From NCBI RefSeq assembly GCF_001483135.1, contig NZ_LNAL01000008.1, positions 310,001 through 374,000 of the forward strand: a stretch of 64,000 nucleotides of DNA, in the 5' to 3' direction. Positions 52,117 to 60,584 of this stretch are shown here, piece after piece; positions within the stretch are counted from its first letter, which is position 1, and every line of letters begins with the position of its first letter. A model generated the notes under the pieces. That model saw only the letters and a list, made by a program, of their open reading frames with translations, searched no databases and was not told where the DNA came from. The DNA is from Solirubrum puertoriconensis (lineage in GTDB: Bacteria > Bacteroidota > Bacteroidia > Cytophagales > Hymenobacteraceae). The translations under genes and the position numbers were made by a program.

Positions 52117-54888
52117 TTATTTCAGATCAACGAGCAAGCCTAGGTAGGCCAAGCGACCAATGCCGGGGCCGCCGTATACCTGCACGTTGTCGTTGTTGAG
52201 CAGGTTAGAAGCGCCCAACTGCACGGTGGTGCCAATCTTCGGCAGGGTATAGCCGGCAGAGGCGTCCAGGGTGCTGTAGTCGCTGATGGTGCCCGTCGTA
52301 AACGGCATTTCCTGCAGGTGGCTTTCTACCCAGCGGTAGTTCACGTTGTAGCGGAAATGCTGCCCTATTTGGCCTTCGGCGCCTACGTTGTACTTGTGCT
52401 TGGGCGTGTTGAAGAACGTAACAAAGCCTTGGGACAGGTTGTCGCGGTCGAGCACGTTAAGCGAGTAGTTGGCCGAAAGGTGCAGGGCCGGCGCAGCGTA
52501 GTAGGTAAGGCCTACAGCGCCGCCGCGCGTGTGCACCTCCTGCTCGTTGTTGTTGTACACAAACAGGTAGCGCGTGGGTTGGCCCGGGCCGAAGTTGGCG
52601 CGCTGGGCCGTTTGCAGCTGCTGTTGCGAGGGGCGCGTGCCATCGGTGTTGCCGATGAAGTAGGTAGCCCCAATGAAGTTGTTGTAGCGGCTGGTGTAGA
52701 AGTTTACGTCGGCGTACAGCTTCGGCAGGATTACGCCTTTGTAGCCCACCTCAAAGGTGTTCACGCGCTCCAGACCTAGGGGCTTCACGTTCAGCTCGAA
52801 AGTGCTGAGCGGTGCCGTGCCAAACGTTTGGCCCTGGCTGTTCACGAGGCTGTAGCCCTGGTAGCCGTTGCCGATGTTGCCCTGGTACACGCGGCCAATA
52901 ATGTCAACCTGCGTGAATTGCTCCAGCTGGGCCGGGCTGCGGAAAGCCGAGCCAAAGCTGCTGCGGAAGCTGTGCTGCTTTTCGGCGCCGAACGAGTACA
53001 CGGCCGAGGCGCGCGGCGACACTGCCGCTTTAAAGTTCTTGAACTCGTCAACGCGCGCTGCGGCGGCTAGCTTCAGGCGGTCGTCGAGCAGGGTTTGGCT
53101 GATTTGAGCGTACGCGCCGTACTCGTGGTTGCGGATGCGGCGGCTAGGCGTGTCGGCAAAAATGCGGCCGCCCGAACCTAGGCGGTAGGCGCGGTAAGCA
53201 GCGCCTACGGTGAGCTGCGTTGCCTCGGCCAGCTTAAACTGGCGCTGGCCGCTCACGTCGTGCAGGTACGAGTCGAGGTTCATCTTGGCACCGCGCAGCG
53301 GGTCGTCTTGCGCAGCCAATTGGGCGCGCAGCGTGGGAAAGCGCGGGTCGGTAGCTTTCAGCATGGTGCCGTTGGCGGCAGCTTGCGCCATAGCCAAGGC
53401 CTGATCGACGGTGCGATTGGCATTGCGGGCTTGCTTGTACACGGCATTGTAGGTGCTGATGTACTGGTCGCCGTAGGTGTAGCTGGCTCCCTCTGCTGCA
53501 GGCGACACCGTCAGGAACGAACCCAACAGGTTCAGCTCATACGAGTCGCCGCTGAAATCTTTGGTGGTATAGGCCCGCAAAAAGCCCTTCGAGCTCTTCA
53601 GCTCCAAGCGGTATTGGTTGATGCCTAGGTCCTTGATGCGGAAACGACTCAGGTTTTGGTACGTAGCCGTGCCAGCCGCGCGGCGCGCGCTCAGCGTCAT
53701 CTTCAGGTCGTCGCGCAGCAGGTAGGCCAAGGTGCCTTCCACCCGGTACGAGCGGGTTTTGTTGTCGCCGTCAATCAGCTCCTGCTCGGTAAAACCGGGC
53801 GCGTAAATGCGGCGGCCGTACAACTCCGAGCTGGTGCCGCCGGGCAGTTGCTGCTGAGGCGTGAAGACGTAGCTGAGGTCGCCGTAGCGGTTCACAGCGT
53901 CGTAACCCAGGGGCGAACCTTGCGGGTTGTCGGAGGTAGCGCTGGCGGCATAGTTGCGGGCTATCCAGTCGTTGGCTGTGAGGTAGCTGCCGGTTACTTT
54001 AAATGCCAGCTTATCGGTCAGGCGACGCGCGTAGCGCAACTGCCCGTCCAGATAATTCCGTTCGCCGCCGCGCAGCCGCACCGTCAGGCCATCGTACACA
54101 AACGGATCTTTAGAGTTGAACAGCACCACGCCGTTGAAGGCGTTGGCACCGTACAGCGCCGAGGCCGGGCCGTGCACAATCTCCACGCTCTCCATATCCA
54201 CCTCCGGAATGCCCACCAGGTTACCGGGGCTCAGGTTAAGCGAGGGCAGCTGCGAATCGGCGTAATCGTAGAGCTGTATCACGCGCTCTGATTTGGCCGT
54301 GTTGAAGCCGCGCGTACTAATGGAGGTGAACAGCATCGAAGCCGAGTTCACGTCGATGCCCTTAAACTGCCCTAGGCCACCCAGGATTTCAGGTGTGGAA
54401 ATGTGCTCGATCTGCCGGCCGGTAATTTTTTCTACCGTGACCGGGGCGCGCATAATCTGCTCTTCCACGCGCGAGGCCGATACTACCGTTTCGTTGAGCT
54501 GCGTAGGGCTAGGCGAAAGACCTACGCTCAGCTGGTTGTCGGGCAGGCGCAGCTCAATCTCCTGGGTTTGGTAGCCCACGTACGAAATCACCAGTACCAC
54601 AGGCAGGTTGCTAAACGGCGCCTCTAGCCGGAACTTACCAAACTGATCGGTGCTGGTGCCGATGAACGTGCCCTTGACGAACACCGTAGCCCCCGGTAGC
54701 GGGTCGCCCTCGTCGGTCCGGATTACGCCCCCAACTGCTTGCAAAGCATTGTCGGGAGCGGAGGCACTACGCGGCAGCTGTTCCGACGGGCCTTTGCCGC
54801 CGGGTTGTTTGCTCGCCTGCGCCATAACGGTTGGCGTAGCCTGGGTAAGTAAAAGCCCCGACAACATCAGGGGGTAGCAGTACTTCAT
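52117..54888 (-). CDS. TonB-dependent receptor with carboxypeptidase regulatory-like domain
   Basis: A 923-residue outer-membrane receptor. A signal peptide ends near TPTVMAQ. Residues 50-135 are a carboxypeptidase regulatory-like beta-sandwich (GGVIRTDEGDPLPGATVFVK), followed by the plug (ASRVEEQIMRAPVTVEKI, SISTRGFNTAKSERV, VEIVHGPASALYGANAFNGV) and a 22-strand barrel that ends LGLLVDLK. It is close in length and order to the receptor encoded next to it, so the two are a tandem duplication. No SusD partner or siderophore gene is beside it and the ligand is unknown. The ATG giving MKYCYPLMLSG was chosen. Confidence 0.92.
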   Translation of the reverse strand: MKYCYPLMLSGLLLTQATPTVMAQASKQPGGKGPSEQLPRSASAPDNALQAVGGVIRTDEGDPLPGATVFVKGTFIGTSTDQFGKFRLEAPFSNLPVVLVISYVGYQTQEIELRLPDNQLSVGLSPSPTQLNETVVSASRVEEQIMRAPVTVEKITGRQIEHISTPEILGGLGQFKGIDVNSASMLFTSISTRGFNTAKSERVIQLYDYADSQLPSLNLSPGNLVGIPEVDMESVEIVHGPASALYGANAFNGVVLFNSKDPFVYDGLTVRLRGGERNYLDGQLRYARRLTDKLAFKVTGSYLTANDWIARNYAASATSDNPQGSPLGYDAVNRYGDLSYVFTPQQQLPGGTSSELYGRRIYAPGFTEQELIDGDNKTRSYRVEGTLAYLLRDDLKMTLSARRAAGTATYQNLSRFRIKDLGINQYRLELKSSKGFLRAYTTKDFSGDSYELNLLGSFLTVSPAAEGASYTYGDQYISTYNAVYKQARNANRTVDQALAMAQAAANGTMLKATDPRFPTLRAQLAAQDDPLRGAKMNLDSYLHDVSGQRQFKLAEATQLTVGAAYRAYRLGSGGRIFADTPSRRIRNHEYGAYAQISQTLLDDRLKLAAAARVDEFKNFKAAVSPRASAVYSFGAEKQHSFRSSFGSAFRSPAQLEQFTQVDIIGRVYQGNIGNGYQGYSLVNSQGQTFGTAPLSTFELNVKPLGLERVNTFEVGYKGVILPKLYADVNFYTSRYNNFIGATYFIGNTDGTRPSQQQLQTAQRANFGPGQPTRYLFVYNNNEQEVHTRGGAVGLTYYAAPALHLSANYSLNVLDRDNLSQGFVTFFNTPKHKYNVGAEGQIGQHFRYNVNYRWVESHLQEMPFTTGTISDYSTLDASAGYTLPKIGTTVQLGASNLLNNDNVQVYGGPGIGRLAYLGLLVDLK

Positions 54889-55060
54889 GGCAATAGGTGT
54901 GGGGATCTTAGAAACAGGCTTCAAACCTGGCCAAAGCCCAGTCCTTTATGCTCAGAACTTGCTGTACACTGGCTTTTACTGGCCCAATACTGTCGAGCTT
55001 TAGCTAAATCAGTTTGGCAACATAGGCTGTCAGACTGCGCTAGCGAGCTAACAGGCCCCA

Positions 55061-55117
55061 ACGCAACACCGCCCGGCGCCGCTGCCTAGGTGGGCAGGGT
55101 ACCGGGCGGTGTTGCGT
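55061..55117 (-). terminator. Terminator between the two TonB-dependent receptor genes
   Basis: A perfect 16-bp stem (55061-55076 and 55102-55117). The 25-nt loop holds a second small stem (CTGCC / GGCAG) with CCTAGG between the arms, which makes a compound hairpin. Confidence 0.82.
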
Positions 55118-55142
55118 TGCTAAGCGCCGTTAGCGCAAAGGC

Positions 55143-57821
55143 TTACTTGATATCGACGAGCAGGCCTACGTAAGCTAGGCGGCCAATTTGCGGACCACCG
55201 TAGATCTGCACGTTGTTGCTGTCCAGAATATTCGAGGCACCTACTTGCAGCGTGCTTGCGAGCTTAGGCAAGGCATAGCCTACGTAAGCATCGAGGGCGC
55301 TGTAGTCGCTCAGCTCGCCAATGGCAAACGGCGTTTCGTAGAGATGACCTTGGGCCCAGCGGTAGTTCAGTGAGTAGCTAAACTGGCCCGTGGTACCGTT
55401 AGCACCTACGTTGTACTTGTGCTTCGGCGTGTTGAAGTACGTCTGAAACTCGGGGTCTGCGATGTTCGAGCGGTCGAGCACGTTCAGGGAGTAGTTGGCC
55501 GTCAGGCTCAGGGGCTTGGCTACGTTGTAGCTCAGGCCCACTGCGGCACCTTGGGTGCGTACTTCCTGGTCGGCGTTCGTCCAAACCTGCAGCACGCGGG
55601 TGGGCAGCGCCTTGTTCTGGAACTGGGGCGCAGCGGCCTGCAGCTCTTGCGGCGTGGGGCGCGTGCCGTTGGTGTTGCCGATAAAGCGGCGGCCACCAAT
55701 GAAGTCGTTGTACGAGCTGCGGAAGTAGTTAACGTCTACGCTCAGCTTGTTGGCAAATACGCCGCGGTAGCCACCCTCGTAAGTGCTCAGGCGCTCCAGC
55801 TTCAGCGGTGCCAGGTTAACCTCGCCGCCCACGCCTTGCGCGTTCAGCGCATAGCCCTGGAAGCCGTTGCCCACGTTGCCGAGCAGCAGTACCTGACCCA
55901 CATCGAGGCGCACGTACTGGTCGAGCTGGGTAGGCGAGCGGAAGGCTTTGCCGTAGCTGGCGCGGAAGCTGTGCTGCTTGTTGGCGCCGGCCGAGTACAC
56001 CACCGAAGCGCGGGGCGAAACCGCCGGGTCAAAGTTCTTGAAGTCGTCGACGCGTACGGCTAGGGCCAGCTTCAGGCGGTCATCCAGCATCTGGTGAGCC
56101 AGTTGGGTGTAACCCCCCAACTCGTGGTTCTGGATGCGCTGATTGTCGTCGGAGAAAAACTGTCCGTTCGAACCTAGGCGGAATTTCCGGTACGAGGCAC
56201 CCACAATCAGGTTGGTGTGCTGGCCGAAGCGGAAGTCGTACTGCGCGTTGCCTTCGTTCAGCAGCGAGCTGGGCTTGAGGCGGGCACCTACGCCGGGTGT
56301 CGGGTCGCTGATAATCTTGGAGCGCAGCTGGCTGAACCGCTCGCTGTTCGGATCGAGCTGTTGCTTGTTGGCCTCGCGCTGGGCCGCCAACAGGGCTTGC
56401 TCAGGCGTTAGGCCGGCTGCGCGAGCCTGCTTGTAAGCGAAGTTATAAGTACCGAAGTACTGCTGCGCATACGAGGTGCTAGAGCCTTCGGCGTTGGGCG
56501 AGGTCTGAAGAAATGCACCCAGGAAGCCTAGGTCGTAGCTGTTGTTGCCGAAGTCCTGGGTAGAGGAACCACGCAAAAACCACCGGTCGCCTTTCAGTTC
56601 GCCGCGGTATTGGTTGGTGCCAAAGTCGCGCAGGCGGTAGCGGCTGGCGCTCTGGTAGCTGGCGGTACCGCGGGCAAAGCTGGCGCTAACGGTAGCCTTC
56701 AGCTTATCAGTCAGCAGGTACGACATAGTGGGCACCACCTTGAATGATTGCGCCTTGTCGTCGTTGCCGATCAGCGTTTGCTCAGTAAAGCCGGGCATGA
56801 ACACCGTTTTGCCAACCAGCTCGGGGCTAACACCTGTCGGGAACGGCTGGCCGGCCCGGAAGGTGTTCGACACATCGCCGTAGCGGTTTACGGCATCGTA
56901 ACCCAGGGGCGAGTTGGCGTCGTTGTTGGTCGGTACCAGGCGCTTGTTGGTCGGGTCGAAGTTGCTGGCCTGCCAATCCTGGGCCGTGAGGTAGCTGCCC
57001 ACCAGCTTAAAGGCAAGCTTGTTGCCGATTTTCTTGGCGTAACGCAGCTGTCCATCGATGTACGACCGTTCGCCGCCGCGTACGCGGGCGCTCAGGCCTT
57101 CCGTCACAAACGGGTCTTTCGAGTTCAGCAGCACCACGCCGTTGAAGGCGTTGGCACCATACAGCGCCGAAGCCGGGCCGTGAATTACCTCGATGCTGGC
57201 AATATCCAGCTCCGGAATACCGGTAAGGTTGCCCGAGTTTACGTTAAGCGAAGGCGACTGGGTGTCGAAGTAGTCGACCAGCTGAATCACGCGCTCCGAC
57301 TTAGGCGAGTTGAAGCCCCGGGTGCTGAGGCTGCTCATCACCATGCTGCTCGAGTTCACGTCGATGCCCTTGTAGTTGTTCAGGCTGGCCAGCACGTCGG
57401 GCGGAGGTACGCGCATAATCTGCTGCGCACCTACTTTCTCGATGGTTACGGGAGCTTGCTGCAGCGATTCTTCTACGCGCGAAGCGGCCACAACCACTTC
57501 GTTTAGCGTAACTGCTTCGTTCAGCGTCACCACCACGTCGGGGGTGGGTTTGCTCAGCTCTAGCTCGCGGCTTTCGTAGCCCACAAACGAGATGGAAATA
57601 GTAACCGGACCACGGCTGAAATCGGCCGGCAGCGAGAACTGCCCCATGTGGTTGGTTCCGGTGCCGATGAGGGTTCCTTTCAGAAAAACAGTGGCGCCAG
57701 GGATGGGCTGGCCTGCATCGTTGCGAACGACGCCGCTAACGCCAGCTTCGGATTGGGCAAACGCTGGCGTCGCTAACAGCGCGCCACCCAAAGCGAGTAG
57801 GCAGGGGTATAGTTGCCGCAT
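55143..57821 (-). CDS. TonB-dependent receptor, paralogue of the downstream gene
   Basis: An 892-residue outer-membrane receptor with a signal peptide (LLATPAFAQ), a carboxypeptidase regulatory-like domain (SGVVRNDAGQPIPGATVFLK), a plug (ASRVEESLQQAPVTIEKV, SLSTRGFNSPKSERV, IEVIHGPASALYGANAFNGV) and a barrel ending YVGLLVDIK. It shares long identical stretches with the receptor downstream, for example YSLNVLDR and FFNTPKHKYNVGA-like text. The ligand is unknown. The ATG giving MRQLYPCLLALG was chosen. A 630-base non-coding region lies upstream, with two inverted repeats that could be operators. Confidence 0.92.
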   Translation of the reverse strand: MRQLYPCLLALGGALLATPAFAQSEAGVSGVVRNDAGQPIPGATVFLKGTLIGTGTNHMGQFSLPADFSRGPVTISISFVGYESRELELSKPTPDVVVTLNEAVTLNEVVVAASRVEESLQQAPVTIEKVGAQQIMRVPPPDVLASLNNYKGIDVNSSSMVMSSLSTRGFNSPKSERVIQLVDYFDTQSPSLNVNSGNLTGIPELDIASIEVIHGPASALYGANAFNGVVLLNSKDPFVTEGLSARVRGGERSYIDGQLRYAKKIGNKLAFKLVGSYLTAQDWQASNFDPTNKRLVPTNNDANSPLGYDAVNRYGDVSNTFRAGQPFPTGVSPELVGKTVFMPGFTEQTLIGNDDKAQSFKVVPTMSYLLTDKLKATVSASFARGTASYQSASRYRLRDFGTNQYRGELKGDRWFLRGSSTQDFGNNSYDLGFLGAFLQTSPNAEGSSTSYAQQYFGTYNFAYKQARAAGLTPEQALLAAQREANKQQLDPNSERFSQLRSKIISDPTPGVGARLKPSSLLNEGNAQYDFRFGQHTNLIVGASYRKFRLGSNGQFFSDDNQRIQNHELGGYTQLAHQMLDDRLKLALAVRVDDFKNFDPAVSPRASVVYSAGANKQHSFRASYGKAFRSPTQLDQYVRLDVGQVLLLGNVGNGFQGYALNAQGVGGEVNLAPLKLERLSTYEGGYRGVFANKLSVDVNYFRSSYNDFIGGRRFIGNTNGTRPTPQELQAAAPQFQNKALPTRVLQVWTNADQEVRTQGAAVGLSYNVAKPLSLTANYSLNVLDRSNIADPEFQTYFNTPKHKYNVGANGTTGQFSYSLNYRWAQGHLYETPFAIGELSDYSALDAYVGYALPKLASTLQVGASNILDSNNVQIYGGPQIGRLAYVGLLVDIK

Positions 57822-57971
57822 AATAGGGTGTGAAAAAAGAGGAGGAGGAAACTCGGGACGGCGTTGCCGAAAGGCATTCGGCAAACGTGCAAAGATCAGG
57901 AACTTTGTAGAATTCTAGCGTCCCTGAAAAACACAGAAAGAAAGATACAGATAAGCCGTAAAAATGCAATT

Positions 57972-57987
57972 CATGATTTTTATCATG
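57972..57987. promoter_or_regulatory. Palindrome upstream of the TonB-dependent receptor gene
   Basis: CATGAT and ATCATG are separated by four T, a 16-bp operator-like palindrome about 150 bases upstream of the receptor start. The regulator is unknown. Confidence 0.4.
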
Positions 57988-58275
57988 TTTGCCGATTTAC
58001 ATCTTTTGTCACAGCCCTGCGCCTCGGGTACTGCTGATGAGCAAACGTCGTATGGGCAAGTCGGGGCATGCTATGGGCAAGCGCAATAAGCCGCTAACTC
58101 CTAGGTGGCTTGTTGCCCGTGCGAAGCAAGCCGTTGTAGGGATTGCCAGCGTGGCTTAGGGCCGGAATAGCCTAAGTGAGGCCCGCGCGACGGGAAAGCT
58201 GTACCAATCGTGGTAGGCTCGTATAACCCTACAAAAGTACAAGTGGGCATAGAAGAAGCTAAGGTAAGCGGAGGT

Positions 58276-58301
58276 AAATAGTTATTGCGGCGTAACTATT
58301 T
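58276..58301. promoter_or_regulatory. Inverted repeat upstream of kmo
   Basis: AAATAGTTA and TAACTATTT (9-bp perfect arms, 8-bp spacer) lie about 150 bases upstream of the kmo start in an AT-rich stretch. The size fits a dimeric regulator site. Which of the two divergent genes it would control is not clear. Confidence 0.42.
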
Positions 58302-58453
58302 GGTTAATAGCGACCGAAAGTTAAGGACGAGCCAGCCCACTACCAAAAATCTCGCCCAACGAATACTAATTCTGTGCAGAAGGCGAAACCCCCTTGCGCA
58401 AACCACCATACAGAACCTGTAATTTGGCACCATTGCCTTGCTTACCCGTTCCT

Positions 58454-59851
58454 ATGACCACCAGCGCCACCCAGACCGCCGCATCCCGCAACCAAACAGA
58501 TAAAGAGCAGCTTACCGTAATGGGCGCCGGCCTGGTAGGCTCGCTACTGAGCTTATACTTAGCACGGCATGGGCACCGAATACAGGTGTTCGAGCGCCGC
58601 CCCGATCCTCGCCAAGCCGGCGCTGCCGCTGGCCGCTCCATCAACTTGGCCTTGTCGGATAGGGGATGGCGGGCACTGGAGGGAATTGGTATTGCCGAAG
58701 CCGTGCGCGAAGTAGCCATTCCGATGTATGGCCGCGTGATGCACGATGCGCAAGGCAACCTCAGCTACCAGCCTTACGGGCAGCCGGGCCAGGGTATTTA
58801 CTCCGTATCGCGGGGTGGGCTGAACCGCCGCCTGCTCGATTTGGCCGAGGCCGAGCCCAACATTCAGCTCAACTTTGGGCAGCAGTGCCTCGAAGTTGAT
58901 TTGCGCGAGCAGCAACTGCACCTGCGCGACAGCGCCACGGGCGAGGAAAAGCACCTAGGGTATCAGCGGCTCTTTGGCACCGATGGTGCTTTTTCGGCCG
59001 TGCGCAGCTCCATGCAGCGCACCGATCGGTTCGACTATTCGCAATCGTACCTTGAATACGGCTACAAGGAGCTAACCATTGCCTCGGCTGCCGATGGCAC
59101 CTGGCAGCTCGAAAAGCACGCCTTGCACATTTGGCCGCGCGGGCGCTACATGATGATTGCGCTGCCCAACCTCGACGGCACCTTTACCTGCACGCTGTTC
59201 TTCCCCTTCGAGGGCGATGAATCGTTTGCGGCGTTGCGTACGCCCGGGCAGGTCCAGGCGTTCTTCGAGCGGGTATTCCCCGATGCCGTGCCGCTGATGC
59301 CCGAACTCATCGACGATTTCTTCGGCAACCCTACCTCGTCGCTCGTCACGGTAAAGTGCTTCCCGTGGGTGCACGAGGACGATGTGGTGCTGCTCGGCGA
59401 CGCGGCCCACGCTATTGTGCCCTTCTACGGCCAAGGCATGAACGCCGGCTTTGAGGATTGCACCGTGCTCGATGAGCTGCTGAATGCGCACGCCGGCGAC
59501 TGGGGCAAGGTGTTCCAGGAATTCCAGCGCCTACGCAAGCCCAACGCCGACGCCGTGGCCGATTTAGCGGTGTATAACTTCGTGGAAATGCGCGACAAGG
59601 TAGCCGACCCGCGCTTTTTGCTGCAGAAGAAAATCGAAAGCAAAATTGCCGCGCAGTACCCCGATCAGTGGCTGCCGCTATACTCGCAGGTTACCTTTTC
59701 GCACCGGCCTTATGCCGAAGCCTGGGCCAACGGCCAGCGGCAAGATGCCATCATGAGCCGCCTAATGGCCCGCATCCAAAGCGAGGAAGACTACGACCGC
59801 CCCGAGGTGCAGCAATTGGTGCAGCAGGAAATGGCGCAGGTACCTGCCTAG
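58454..59851 (+). CDS. kmo: Kynurenine 3-monooxygenase
   Basis: The 465-residue FAD enzyme hydroxylates kynurenine to 3-hydroxykynurenine, the substrate of KynU. The N-terminal FAD fold has VMGAGLVGSLLSLYLARHGH and FERRPDPR; AAGRSINLALSDRGWRAL is diagnostic of KMO; the second FAD site is VVLLGDAAHAIVPFYGQGMN. The start MTTSATQTAAS was chosen; an earlier in-frame codon would add 20 residues across a Cys/Pro-rich stretch. It lies about 7.8 kb from kynU, on the far side of alkB and the receptor pair. Confidence 0.96.
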   Translation: MTTSATQTAASRNQTDKEQLTVMGAGLVGSLLSLYLARHGHRIQVFERRPDPRQAGAAAGRSINLALSDRGWRALEGIGIAEAVREVAIPMYGRVMHDAQGNLSYQPYGQPGQGIYSVSRGGLNRRLLDLAEAEPNIQLNFGQQCLEVDLREQQLHLRDSATGEEKHLGYQRLFGTDGAFSAVRSSMQRTDRFDYSQSYLEYGYKELTIASAADGTWQLEKHALHIWPRGRYMMIALPNLDGTFTCTLFFPFEGDESFAALRTPGQVQAFFERVFPDAVPLMPELIDDFFGNPTSSLVTVKCFPWVHEDDVVLLGDAAHAIVPFYGQGMNAGFEDCTVLDELLNAHAGDWGKVFQEFQRLRKPNADAVADLAVYNFVEMRDKVADPRFLLQKKIESKIAAQYPDQWLPLYSQVTFSHRPYAEAWANGQRQDAIMSRLMARIQSEEDYDRPEVQQLVQQEMAQVPA

Positions 59852-59863
59852 GTGCTCCGGTGC

Positions 59864-60490
59864 TTAGCTGAGCCAGCCAGCACCTAGGGCAACCGCTGCC
59901 CCGAGCCCCAGGCCGGCCAGCACTTGCGCGGGCGTGTGCGCCCGCAAAGCCAGTCGAGCCCAGCTTACGGCAGCTGCCACCGCGCCCACAGCCAGCAGCC
60001 ACCTAGGGCCAGCGGGGCCAACCGGATAGGAACCCAACAGCAGGAACACCAGCAGCCCCAACGCGCCACCCATTCCTATGCCGTGCGCTGAAACCTTCCA
60101 CCAAAAGGTAATAAGCAGCGTGCACACCACGGCCAGGGTAATGCTACCGAGCATCAGCAACAGCAGCGGTGCGCGGTAAGCTGCCGTACTGCTCAATAGC
60201 GCGGTGGCTGCCCCGAAACCTAGGGCCGTGAGCAGAAGTGGCAAAGGTCGTTGGCGGCGTTCGTACAGCTCAACGGAGCTAATGCGCCCGGCGCGGTACA
60301 GCAGCCAAGTAGCCAAGCCGGGCAGCCAAAACGTAAGCAGCCATACCCACAGCGTTACTTGCCACCGGGCGCCGGTTGCTAGGGACAGCAATGTTGTTGG
60401 CATGCCGTAAGCCAACATTACTACTAGGTAAGTTGGCACCAGTAGCGGATGAAAGACGGCTGACAGAAAGGTGGCTGCAGAACGCTTCAC
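59864..60490 (-). CDS. PAP2-like membrane protein
   Basis: A 208-residue protein with five to six hydrophobic helices. The C-terminal part contains WWKVSAHGIGMGGALGLL and WARLALRAHTPAQVLAGLGL, which resemble the PSGH and SRxxxxxHxxxD motifs of PAP2 phosphatases, but Pro-Ser of the second motif and Asp of the third are changed and motif 1 (KxxxxxxRP) is only loosely seen as YERRQRPLP. It may be a divergent or inactive lipid phosphatase. Translation would start at GTG. It follows rpoN on the same strand with a terminator between. Confidence 0.68.
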   Translation of the reverse strand: MKRSAATFLSAVFHPLLVPTYLVVMLAYGMPTTLLSLATGARWQVTLWVWLLTFWLPGLATWLLYRAGRISSVELYERRQRPLPLLLTALGFGAATALLSSTAAYRAPLLLLMLGSITLAVVCTLLITFWWKVSAHGIGMGGALGLLVFLLLGSYPVGPAGPRWLLAVGAVAAAVSWARLALRAHTPAQVLAGLGLGAAVALGAGWLS

Positions 60491-60514
60491 TGAGCAAAGG
60501 CAAAACCTAAAGAT

Positions 60515-60549
60515 AGCGGGCCTGCCGATGCTATACCGGCAGGCCCGCT
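60515..60549 (-). terminator. Terminator of rpoN
   Basis: A perfect 13-bp GC-rich stem (60515-60527 and 60537-60549) with a 9-nt loop, about 35 bases after the rpoN stop. A CCTAGG site lies at 60570 between the two. Confidence 0.85.
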
Positions 60550-60584
60550 GATGTATATGGTGCCGAGCACCTAGGGCAATAAAC

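Larger units (their letters stand above)
57822..58453. other. 630-base non-coding region between a receptor gene and kmo
   Basis: The region separates two divergent units and is richer in A and T than the genes. It holds the palindrome at 57972-57987, the inverted repeat at 58276-58301, a direct repeat TATGGGCAAG (58051-58060 and 58072-58081) and a CCTAGG site at 58100. No open frame with normal codon use and no RNA gene was recognised. It is a likely place for regulated promoters. Confidence 0.55.
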
